Below, piece after piece: positions 1 through 7,127 of a stretch of 64,000 nt of DNA. A model generated the notes under the pieces. The model searched no databases and was not told the DNA's origin. It saw only the letters and a list, made by a program, of their open reading frames with translations. The DNA lies in the NCBI RefSeq assembly GCF_020531845.1, contig NZ_JAJAVF010000002.1:210570-274569 (forward strand), read 5' to 3'. Every line of letters begins with the position of its first letter. Position 1 is the first letter of the stretch. The translations under genes and the position numbers were made by a program. This DNA is from Methylobacillus methanolivorans. Lineage in GTDB: Bacteria; Pseudomonadota; Gammaproteobacteria; Burkholderiales; Methylophilaceae.

Positions 1-180
1 AGTACCCCAATGGCCCAGTAGACGTGGCTTGATGTGTTCTGGCAACAGAGGCGTTTTGAGCAGGGGATTCGCGTAAAGGTAAATCTGGCCTACCGAGAGG
101 TAGTTCGCTGCGCGCCAGTAGGCCTGCAGTTGAGCTAGTTCGTGTTCATTCAGGATATTGTTCGTGGCGAGTTGCGACAT
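1..180 (-). CDS. xfp: Phosphoketolase, N-terminal part (truncated by window edge)
   Basis: The gene starts at ATG 178-180 on the minus strand and runs off the left edge, so about 60 residues are visible. They contain [18 protein letters not shown] and [12 protein letters not shown], which are the conserved opening of xylulose-5-phosphate/fructose-6-phosphate phosphoketolase (a thiamine diphosphate enzyme that splits the sugar phosphate to acetyl phosphate and an aldose phosphate). An AAGGAG ribosome binding site lies about 6 bases upstream of the ATG. In a RuMP-cycle methylotroph this enzyme would draw pentose or fructose phosphates to acetyl phosphate. The family is clear from the N-terminus, but the TPP-binding part is not in the window, so intactness cannot be judged. 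Confidence 0.88.
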   Translation of the reverse strand, partial: MSQLATNNILNEHELAQLQAYWRAANYLSVGQIYLYANPLLKTPLLPEHIKPRLLGHWGT

Positions 181-271
181 GGACATTCTCCTTGAGAGGG
201 GTCTTCATGATAACAGTCGGGCCTGACACTGCAAGCCTGAAGGAGGACTGGTAGCCAAGGCGAGCTGGTTC

Positions 272-277
272 TATACT
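272..277 (+). promoter_or_regulatory. Candidate -10 box (TATACT) placed for a leaderless mRNA
   Basis: TATACT ends 7 bases before the ATG at 285, so a transcript would start at or next to the A of the start codon. No Shine-Dalgarno sequence is seen before that ATG. There is no convincing -35 box, so the call is tentative. Confidence 0.35.
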
Positions 278-284
278 TAACCAC

Positions 285-545
285 ATGAATGCACAGGCCT
301 TGATGCAATTGTTATTGGAGGTAGAGCGGGAAGATCCAATTGATTTTTCCGGTTTACCGTTTGACGAAGATGATTTGCGCCAATTGGCATGCCTGGATGT
401 GGCAGAGATGATGCAACAGATACAGGCGGGAAACTCTACGGAAGATAGCCAACTTGTAATGGCTGCCACGGTTACCCGGCTGGTGCTGGAAAACTTAGTG
501 TTGCAAGCCAGGCTAGCTATTCTCTTGCAGGAGGATGTGGGCTAG
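285..545 (+). CDS. Small acidic helical protein of unknown function
   Basis: An 86-residue protein that I do not recognise. It is Leu-, Glu-, Asp- and Gln-rich with no signal peptide or membrane segment, and looks mostly alpha-helical. The N-terminal third is acidic (DPIDFSGLPFDEDDLRQL) and the C-terminal third (VTRLVLENLVLQARLAILL) is an amphipathic or coiled-coil-like helix. Its TAG at 543-545 overlaps the stop of the convergent PAAR gene. It is divergent from the phosphoketolase gene. It may be an ordinary cytoplasmic protein or may belong with the contractile module next to it; nothing in the sequence decides this. Confidence 0.6.
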   Translation: MNAQALMQLLLEVEREDPIDFSGLPFDEDDLRQLACLDVAEMMQQIQAGNSTEDSQLVMAATVTRLVLENLVLQARLAILLQEDVG

Positions 546-781
546 TCGCCGATGAGTACATTGGATGCGCCTGTAAGGATATGGCTGCTCATTATGGGGT
601 CTCCCAAGCGTGCGGCAGGCAGACCACCTATGTAGACTGTTGTCGATCCGTGCCAGATGCCACTCATGCTCATGACTGCGGCTGGCATGCCGTTGATGAG
701 TACTGTGGGTATTCCCGCGCTGATTTGATGCATTGTTGGGGACAATAAAAAAAGATCACCTACACGTGCGGCTGGTTTCAT
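542..781 (-). CDS. PAAR-domain spike tip protein
   Basis: A 79-residue protein that is a single PAAR domain: AARVGD near the N-terminus, the repeat-like AARLGDP near residue 57, and conserved Gly/Pro turns with His at 18, 44 and 67. PAAR proteins form the sharp, metal-binding cone on a VgrG or gp5-type trimer in type VI secretion and extracellular contractile injection systems. It is the last gene of a three-gene operon, 36 bases after the VgrG-like gene, and lacks any C-terminal toxin extension. Afp10-like tips of extracellular injection particles are the closest role by context. Confidence 0.85.
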   Translation of the reverse strand: MKPAARVGDLFLLSPTMHQISAGIPTVLINGMPAAVMSMSGIWHGSTTVYIGGLPAARLGDPIMSSHILTGASNVLIGD

Positions 782-817
782 GATGTGGTTCCTGTTCTTG
801 ATGAGTGGAGTGCCACG

Positions 818-2461
818 TTAATTGATTGAGACAATGGCTCCTCGCAGGGTCAGGTGGCCTGCACTGTGAATTTCACCTTGTCCAGTGCTTTCCATGCGGA
901 CATTACTTCCCTTGATATCAATGGCTGACCTGGCTTCTAGTGTGAAGTCGTCTGTACTGATATTGATGCTGGGGCTTTCGAGGCGTATGCCATGCTTGGA
1001 GAGCTGTATCTTGTTCTGATACTGATCTGCCAATTGTAGTGTGGCATTGGCATCTTGGCTTAGGTGCAGCAGCGTGCCGTCATCTGTACTGATGCGGATT
1101 TCCTGTTTGTCATCATCCAGAGATATTGCTAATCCATTGGGGCTACGATAGCCATGTAGCGTTGCCTTTTCCCATGGTGCCGTGATGGCACTACTATGGC
1201 AAGCGCCAAGAATCACGACATCGCGAGGGTTGGCGCTGGTTAAGCCCAGTATGACCTCACTACCTTCTGCTGGGTGAAACATCGTGCCTGATCCATTCCC
1301 GGCCTGCAAGGTAGCCAGTCTTGCCCAGATGCCATGCCCAGCCGGGTCAATCAAGGGGCAATGAACCTTGATTCTAGAGGCCCCATCTGGATCATGATTC
1401 ACATCCATGACCTTGCCAACGAACAAGCTGGACGTAAGCGAATCAGCTGCTGGTACTTGCTTCTTTGCTTCTGAAGGCAGACCTATGTCGAAATGTGTTT
1501 GTAGAGCCGCGCCTGGCGTTAACTCAAATTTAACCCCGCTAATGTAGTACTGCCCCGAGACATGATCGCCATATTGTTGTAGCAGCAGTGTTTGGCCGGG
1601 TTGTGCGAGATGTAGGCCTAGTGCCGTGATCCTGCCTTGTACCATGGCCAACCGTGATCGCACGAGCTTGGCATTGGCAAGATACTGCAGTTCCGGGGAG
1701 TCGTATTCTCCCGCGACGGGTGTGGTGGGGATGTCTGGTGGTTGAGTAGTTGCCAATCGGGTGGCTACCAAGCGCTCATTGACAGTGAAATCAATGGCTT
1801 CAGCTTCTGCAACTGCTAATGCTTGATCATTAGGATCCCATGCAGAAAGATGTAGGCCTGCAACCTGTTGACTACCATCTACCGTGATATCCAGGCTGAT
1901 GAGGTCTTGGCGTGCCAGCAGAAACCCTGCATCGGGTGTTAATGCAGGTGTCATGATGTCGAGTGTTTGTCCGGTACAGCGAGCCACCACCCCAATCGCA
2001 CGCAAGCGTTGTAACAAGAAATCCCAGTTGGTCAGCTGATGTTGGATAACACACTTGTGATGGAGCGCAGGGCCGGTGAAATGAATCTGCACATCATGTC
2101 CATGCAGTAGCTCCGCCGCAATATCACGATCAGACATATCCTGGAAGATGCGGCTACGTGGCAGTGTTGTTAATCCAACGAGGCATTGGCAATTCAGGGT
2201 GACAATGCATCCTGTCAGGGAAAGATTGATATTGTGGGTGGTGATGGTTCCTGAAAATAAAATGTGCTCATCGGCCTTGATTGCTATGGGCTGACCGGGG
2301 AGCAAGATGTCACCTTCTTCATCGAGTTGTTCTAGCGCGCTAAAAGCTAATTGCACGGATGCAAACGGCACGGTGTTGAGCCGCTGCTCAATTAACAAGG
2401 CATGCAGGTTGGTTAACGTCTTGCCTGCAATCAAGAGCTGCAACTGCGCATGACCGCACAT
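818..2461 (-). CDS. VgrG-like / phage baseplate spike protein (Afp8-type)
   Basis: A 547-residue protein. The first roughly 330 residues resemble the phage gpD/gp27-like ring domain. From about residue 350 a gp5/gpV OB-fold follows (KVMDVNHDPDGASRIKVHCP ... GTMFHPAEGSEVILGL). The last 120 residues are repetitive beta-rich sequence typical of the needle beta-helix. This is the architecture of VgrG and of the spike of extracellular contractile injection systems; the length (about 550) fits the latter. Its ATG overlaps the TAA of the sheath gene (TAATG), suggesting translational coupling. The protein would trimerise and carry the PAAR tip encoded next. It could also be a tail remnant of a prophage, but no other phage genes are present. 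Confidence 0.85.
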   Translation of the reverse strand: MCGHAQLQLLIAGKTLTNLHALLIEQRLNTVPFASVQLAFSALEQLDEEGDILLPGQPIAIKADEHILFSGTITTHNINLSLTGCIVTLNCQCLVGLTTLPRSRIFQDMSDRDIAAELLHGHDVQIHFTGPALHHKCVIQHQLTNWDFLLQRLRAIGVVARCTGQTLDIMTPALTPDAGFLLARQDLISLDITVDGSQQVAGLHLSAWDPNDQALAVAEAEAIDFTVNERLVATRLATTQPPDIPTTPVAGEYDSPELQYLANAKLVRSRLAMVQGRITALGLHLAQPGQTLLLQQYGDHVSGQYYISGVKFELTPGAALQTHFDIGLPSEAKKQVPAADSLTSSLFVGKVMDVNHDPDGASRIKVHCPLIDPAGHGIWARLATLQAGNGSGTMFHPAEGSEVILGLTSANPRDVVILGACHSSAITAPWEKATLHGYRSPNGLAISLDDDKQEIRISTDDGTLLHLSQDANATLQLADQYQNKIQLSKHGIRLESPSINISTDDFTLEARSAIDIKGSNVRMESTGQGEIHSAGHLTLRGAIVSIN

Positions 2462-3963
2462 TAGGAGGATTCCAGTGAACGTGGCTTGCTAGCTGTTGTA
2501 GGTAAAATGGGGTTGATCGCCACATTGATGGGGCTTGTCTGGGCGCGGACTTTCTTTTTGCGTACCTGAAACACGACATTATCCGCAGCTTGAAAGGGGA
2601 GCGGCTGGTCAGTGGCAAGCTGGTGCTGGAGTTTCAAGATGGTGAACTCTGCTGGCCTGACTAATGCAACCCCAACCTCAATGATGATGCGCCCGGCAGC
2701 GATATCGGCAGCTGTCATGGTTTGGTCAAGGCCAAGCCGCACAAAAAATGCCTGCTCTGGTTTATCACCCTGTAATGCACCGTTAAGCCATAAGGTGTGC
2801 AGGAAGGTTTCAACGCTTTGTCTGATCGCAGCCCATACATTGGTGTCATTGGATGCAAAACCTTGTGCTGATAAATATTGCTCCAGCGACGCTTTGATGA
2901 AGCCGGTAGTGAGTGTGACTGATATGTAACGTGACTCGCTATCGTTGCCTGCTAATGTACGACCACCCCAGAGTCGTATGCCTACTCCAGTGAAGCGACG
3001 GATGGTATTGATGGATTTGCCGGTTTTGGGGTCTATATTCAGAGTCTCTTGCTGCTGATCATTAATGCTGGCGCTTAAGGAGCGTATCCCCTGGATGTCG
3101 GCTGAGGTTGGTGTGTTCCAGATTCCCCTGTTCCTGGCATTTGCTTGGAACAAGCCCATGATGGTGCCACTGGGTGGGATCATTCGGTGGATATTGCCAG
3201 GCGACTCTTGCAAGCGCTTGCGCAGCAGTGAAGATTGCAGTTTGGTCGCCTTGTGATATTGACTCCATGCATTGGCAACGCCAGGCGTGTACTTGATTTC
3301 CAAGTGCGCCATGCTTTGTATACTGGGATTGATCACCTCTAGCCAAGGCAGGAAAGCTGCGCCATAACGCAGGTAACGGCCACCAATTTGTTGGCGGAAA
3401 TCATCGACGGTTGTCGTCAGCGTAGTGTGGTTGCAATAGGGGATATCCAGTATTGCCAGGCAATTCGTTTGTTGTTGGCAATACGCGAGTAGTTGTTGTT
3501 GCAACTGCGGCAATGCTGGCAAGGATACTGCATCAGGCATGGCCACCATGGTGAATGAAGGAGACGCTGGTAGTTGCCCAATGGCGTTGGAAAAAGCAGC
3601 TTCATCTGGAGTATCTGGAAAAGCCCCCAGTGAAAGGATTTCGCACGGGCCGCCACCATTGGCAAAGTATTGCTGCATGCAGGCATGGAGATAGAAGGGA
3701 CTATAGACTTCACGGGTCACGATCTGGCCGTGCACATCTAGCATGACGCGCAGGATTTGGCGTCCACCCTGGCCAAAGCTTCGTTCAAATTCAGCTAGCG
3801 AAGTAATTAATATGCGCTCCCCGCTGCTGAGGCCACGCCCGTTCGAGTCTGTCGCTTTTGCGGTATAGCCGATGAATAGAGGTCGGCAAGTCACCGCGGG
3901 CGTGATGCTAGGCATGCGCGGTATTTCCTCGACATAAACCCCAGGAAATTGTTGATTCCCCAT
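2461..3963 (-). CDS. Contractile tail sheath protein
   Basis: A 500-residue protein that begins with the sheath hallmark FPGVYVEEIP and ITPAVTCRPLFIGYT (N-terminal region linking neighbouring subunits). It ends with the conserved sheath C-terminal domain (residues about 330-470: FTGVGIRLWGGRTLAG, FFVRLGLDQTMTAADI, IIEVGVALVRPAEFTIL). The last part closely resembles the Afp/PVC-type sheath rather than TssB/TssC of type VI secretion. The sheath would contract around an inner tube to drive the spike out. A GGGGAG site lies 6 bases before the ATG. It is the first gene of the sheath-VgrG-PAAR operon. No tube protein, baseplate, tape measure or AAA ATPase gene is seen on either side. Confidence 0.9.
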   Translation of the reverse strand: MGNQQFPGVYVEEIPRMPSITPAVTCRPLFIGYTAKATDSNGRGLSSGERILITSLAEFERSFGQGGRQILRVMLDVHGQIVTREVYSPFYLHACMQQYFANGGGPCEILSLGAFPDTPDEAAFSNAIGQLPASPSFTMVAMPDAVSLPALPQLQQQLLAYCQQQTNCLAILDIPYCNHTTLTTTVDDFRQQIGGRYLRYGAAFLPWLEVINPSIQSMAHLEIKYTPGVANAWSQYHKATKLQSSLLRKRLQESPGNIHRMIPPSGTIMGLFQANARNRGIWNTPTSADIQGIRSLSASINDQQQETLNIDPKTGKSINTIRRFTGVGIRLWGGRTLAGNDSESRYISVTLTTGFIKASLEQYLSAQGFASNDTNVWAAIRQSVETFLHTLWLNGALQGDKPEQAFFVRLGLDQTMTAADIAAGRIIIEVGVALVRPAEFTILKLQHQLATDQPLPFQAADNVVFQVRKKKVRAQTSPINVAINPILPTTASKPRSLESS

Positions 3964-4094
3964 GATTTACTCCCCGATTTTATTTTGAGTATATTCATAT
4001 TACTGCAAATTGAGCGCGGTATTAAGGATTTTGTAAAAAAATGTAAATGCGTACGCACATTGGTGAATGCAGAAGGCGCAGTTAAAATGCGCGC

Positions 4095-4937
4095 ATGACT
4101 TTGCAAGCAATGACAAGCAGCGCCCAGCAAGTGAGGGTGGAGTTACGGCAGGCGGCACTGCAGATGCTGTGCCAGTGCGACCCTGATACTAAAGCACAAG
4201 CGGTTCAGCGTTTATATGAAGCTTGGCAGGAAGGTGCCACTCGTGTTGATCCACAGCCTGACCTTGAGGTCGAGCATGCGATACCGGGGCGCCCAGATAA
4301 GCCTGAGCTAGTTTCCCCTTTATTGCTAGAGCGGCGTTCAATGCGCACTGCCGAGGGCAGGGCTGTCTTGATTCACGCGCTGGCGCATATCGAGTTTAAT
4401 GCTATCAACTTGGCGCTTGATGCCATCTGGCGGTTTGTCGACATGCCGGAGCAGTATTATGCAGATTGGTTAAAGATTGCGGCTGAGGAGGCACTGCATT
4501 TCAGCATGTTGCAAGCGCACCTGCAAAGCCTGGGCTATCAGTATGGTGATTTCACTGGTCATGACAGCTTATGGGAAATGGTGGCAAAAACCAGTGATGA
4601 CGTGCTGGCGCGCATGGCACTGGTGCCACGCACATTGGAAGCACGCGGACTGGATGCTTCACCACCGTTGCGGGCCAAGTTGGCGCAGGCGGGAGACCTG
4701 AAGGCGGCAGCCATTCTGGATATTTTGCTGCGCGACGAGATCGGCCATGTTGCGATTGGCAACTATTGGTATGGCTGGTTGTGCGAAGAACGAGGCTTGG
4801 AGCCTATATCCACTTACGCGAAGTTAACCACGCAATACGAAGCCCCCAAGCTGCGAGGCCCATTCAACTTTCCGGCACGCCGGGCGGCCGGATTTAGCGA
4901 AGCGGAGTTGGCTTTGCTGGAGCATTCATCGCGCTGA
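4095..4937 (+). CDS. DUF455 family ferritin-like protein
   Basis: A 280-residue soluble protein of the DUF455 ferritin-like group. Residues that would bind a di-metal site are seen as HIEFNAINL (about residue 98), AAEEALHFSML (about 131) and RDEIGHVAIGNYWY (about 213), the E...EExxH...DExxH arrangement of four-helix di-iron proteins. Family members are widespread in proteobacteria and have no firmly assigned substrate. The gene stands alone, divergent from the sheath operon (131-base gap) and convergent with the sigma-54 regulator (12-base gap). The start at 4095 is the first ATG; the second, at 4110, is also possible. Confidence 0.8.
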   Translation: MTLQAMTSSAQQVRVELRQAALQMLCQCDPDTKAQAVQRLYEAWQEGATRVDPQPDLEVEHAIPGRPDKPELVSPLLLERRSMRTAEGRAVLIHALAHIEFNAINLALDAIWRFVDMPEQYYADWLKIAAEEALHFSMLQAHLQSLGYQYGDFTGHDSLWEMVAKTSDDVLARMALVPRTLEARGLDASPPLRAKLAQAGDLKAAAILDILLRDEIGHVAIGNYWYGWLCEERGLEPISTYAKLTTQYEAPKLRGPFNFPARRAAGFSEAELALLEHSSR

Positions 4938-4949
4938 TATGAGGCTAGC

Positions 4950-6848
4950 CTACAGCATGTTCATGGCATGCATGCGTCGGTACAGTGTATTGCGGCTGAT
5001 GCCTAGCTGGCGGGCTACCGCCGAAATGTTGCCACGATGAGCTTGCATGGCGGCTTTGATCGCTTCTGCAGTCAGGCTGTTAAGCGATAAGTCGTTATCA
5101 TCTGCGCCACTATTGTCCATATCCTCGAAGAAGTCCTGTGTCAGGTGCATCATGGAGATAGGCGCTTTACCTGAGAGTGCCAAGGCAGTGCGCAATACAT
5201 TATGTAGCTGACGCATGTTGCCAGGCCATGGATGCGCCTTGAACAAGTCCATGACGTCGGCATCAATCACCTTACCCGTGGCATTTTCAGTTTGCAGGAT
5301 AGTATCTACCAAGGCCTGCAAATCTTGACGTTGCCGTAGTGCGGGCAGGGTAATCGTGAGGCCATTGAGACGGTAGTAGAGATCACGGCGGAATTCACCA
5401 CTCTCCACCTTTTCCCGCAATTTCTGGTTGGTTGCGCTTACCAGGGCAAAGTTGACTGGCTTTGATTTGGTGCTTCCCAGGGGCGTCACACTGCGTTCCT
5501 GTAATACCCGCAATAGACGGGCCTGCAAGGCTAGTGGCATATCACCGATTTCATCTAGGAACAGCGTGCCGCCGTCGGCTTGTTCCAGCTTGCCGGGGCT
5601 GCCCTTGCGGCGAGCGCCGGTGAAGGCGCCTTCTTCGTAGCCGAACAGCTCAGATTCGATCAAGCCTTCGGGTAGCGCTGCGCAATTGACGGCTACCCAG
5701 GGGCCTTGACTGCAATCGCTGGCTTCGTGAATGGCGCGTGCGAACAACTCCTTGCCTGCACCGGTTTCTCCCTCAATGAGGATGGGTATATCTTGATTGA
5801 TGACCAGTTCTACTTGGCTAATCGCCCGGGCAATGCGTGGATCGCCAGTATTCAGCATGTTGAGGCTGGCAGGGCAACGCTTGCTGATGCTAATAGTATT
5901 GCCTTCAGTGGTCTGCAAGGCCACGGGTTGGCGTAACTCGACACGGGCATATAGCCTGGCTTCACGCGCCGTATAGAGCGGCGTGATCAATGATTTTGCA
6001 GCCTGTTGCGCTTGCATGAGAGTCTCTGGCCTGGCGGCGAATAAGTCGCTAAAGGTGAGATTGTCGATGTCATCCAGCACCATGCCGAGTTGAAATTGGC
6101 CACTACGGTTTAATGCCACCAGGCGGTGCTGTTCATCGAAAATCGCGATACCTTCCCACAGGGTACCGATGAATTCTGGGCGTGCGTGAAAGTGCAAGGA
6201 ATAAGCACCTTCGTGGCTAGCTGTAAACAAGCGGTTCTCAATCATCTGGGCCGACATGCGTACCAGGGCCAAGGTATGTTGTTGTGACATGCTGGCGTCC
6301 GTTGAGACATCCAGCGTCCCCATGACCTGATTGCGTGCACTGAGAATGGGCACGGCAGAGCAGGCCAGCACTTGGTTACGCTCAAGAAAGTGCTCTGCAC
6401 CTTGCACCGTCATGGCGGAGCGCTCTATCAATGCCGTGCCAATCGCATTGGTGCCGCGCAAGCTCTCTTGCCATGATGAGCCAGGAATCAAGGCCACACG
6501 CTGTGCATCATCAAGAAACTCACTATTGCCCTGGCTATGCAGGATAAAACCTTGTGCATCGGTCAGCACGATCACACTACGTGTATGGCTGATCTGCTCG
6601 TTCAGGCTTTCCATTTCTGGCCTGGCCTGCGAGAGCAGTAACTGGTTGGCTTCCTGTTTTACCAGCAGCTCCTGACGGGTCAGTATCTCGGTGCGTACTT
6701 GAGCACCAACCTCCATGCCATTTTCCACGCACCTGCGCCACGAGCGCTCGATCTCCTCGGAAACGCCACCATTTTCCACGACACCGCGTGCAAGGAATTC
6801 GTTCCTTGCATGGAGTAGCTGCGAATAATCATGAGCAGGATTTTGCAT
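4950..6848 (-). CDS. Sigma-54-dependent activator, AcoR-like (GAF/PAS, AAA+, Fis HTH)
   Basis: A 632-residue enhancer-binding protein. The N-terminal half has a GAF-like sensor (about 70-205, with the AcoR-type block SWQESLRGTNAIGTAL) and a PAS-like segment (about 220-330). The AAA+ domain follows, with Walker A GETGAGKE near 359 and the sigma-54 contact loop GAFTGA near 405. A Fis-type helix-turn-helix closes the protein (GNISAVARQLGISRNTLYRR). The family senses small molecules such as acetoin, alcohols or aldehydes and activates sigma-54 promoters. It is divergent from xoxF, whose upstream region carries a strong -24/-12 element, so control of xoxF is the simplest reading. The inducer is unknown; methanol, formaldehyde or a metal signal are guesses. 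Confidence 0.88.
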   Translation of the reverse strand: MQNPAHDYSQLLHARNEFLARGVVENGGVSEEIERSWRRCVENGMEVGAQVRTEILTRQELLVKQEANQLLLSQARPEMESLNEQISHTRSVIVLTDAQGFILHSQGNSEFLDDAQRVALIPGSSWQESLRGTNAIGTALIERSAMTVQGAEHFLERNQVLACSAVPILSARNQVMGTLDVSTDASMSQQHTLALVRMSAQMIENRLFTASHEGAYSLHFHARPEFIGTLWEGIAIFDEQHRLVALNRSGQFQLGMVLDDIDNLTFSDLFAARPETLMQAQQAAKSLITPLYTAREARLYARVELRQPVALQTTEGNTISISKRCPASLNMLNTGDPRIARAISQVELVINQDIPILIEGETGAGKELFARAIHEASDCSQGPWVAVNCAALPEGLIESELFGYEEGAFTGARRKGSPGKLEQADGGTLFLDEIGDMPLALQARLLRVLQERSVTPLGSTKSKPVNFALVSATNQKLREKVESGEFRRDLYYRLNGLTITLPALRQRQDLQALVDTILQTENATGKVIDADVMDLFKAHPWPGNMRQLHNVLRTALALSGKAPISMMHLTQDFFEDMDNSGADDNDLSLNSLTAEAIKAAMQAHRGNISAVARQLGISRNTLYRRMHAMNML

Positions 6849-6882
6849 GAGTTAAGTACCTGATTGTATGGGATTGAACTAG

Positions 6883-6920
6883 TGTGTCAGCCAATGTAGC
6901 ACCTGTTCATTCATGACACA
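6883..6920. promoter_or_regulatory. Inverted repeat TGTGTCA-N24-TGACACA, possible activator site
   Basis: TGTGTCA at 6883-6889 and its exact complement TGACACA at 6914-6920 lie between the divergent regulator gene and xoxF, about 110-150 bases before the -24 element. This is the usual distance for enhancer sites of sigma-54 activators. The binding site of this regulator is not known to me, so the assignment is inference. Confidence 0.4.
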
Positions 6921-7029
6921 ACTCTGATGTGAATATCTGAGTTTGTTGATGCTATGCAGAAAAATATTGATGTCTTCCAGACCACGTCCAGCCTGGTTCT
7001 TGCCAAGTATTCCTGTTTTTTTCAGCTGG

Positions 7030-7045
7030 TTGGCACACGCCTTGC
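7030..7045 (+). promoter_or_regulatory. Sigma-54 (-24/-12) promoter of xoxF
   Basis: TTGGCACACGCCTTGC matches the sigma-54 consensus TTGGCACGNNNNTTGC at every fixed position except one (A for G at the eighth). The GG and GC dinucleotides have the required 10-base separation. It points towards xoxF; transcription would start near 7057, about 70 bases before the start codon. The neighbouring gene encodes a sigma-54 activator with an intact GAFTGA loop. Confidence 0.75.
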
Positions 7046-7057
7046 CATAGTGAATTG

Positions 7058-7074
7058 CCGGGAAAAAATCCCGG
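7058..7074 (+). promoter_or_regulatory. Hairpin at the 5' end of the xoxF leader
   Basis: CCGGGA, an A5 loop and TCCCGG form a six-base-pair GC-rich hairpin starting at the predicted first transcribed bases. It is not followed by a T-run, so it is more likely an mRNA-stabilising 5' hairpin than a terminator. Confidence 0.45.
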
Positions 7075-7127
7075 GTCACTAAACGACATAACAAAATAAT
7101 TCGTGAATATAGACTATGGAGAATGGC

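Noticed and set aside
542..3963. Type VI secretion or complete prophage
   Set aside because: No TssB/TssC, TssK, ClpV, capsid, terminase, integrase or attachment repeats are visible; only sheath, spike and tip are present.
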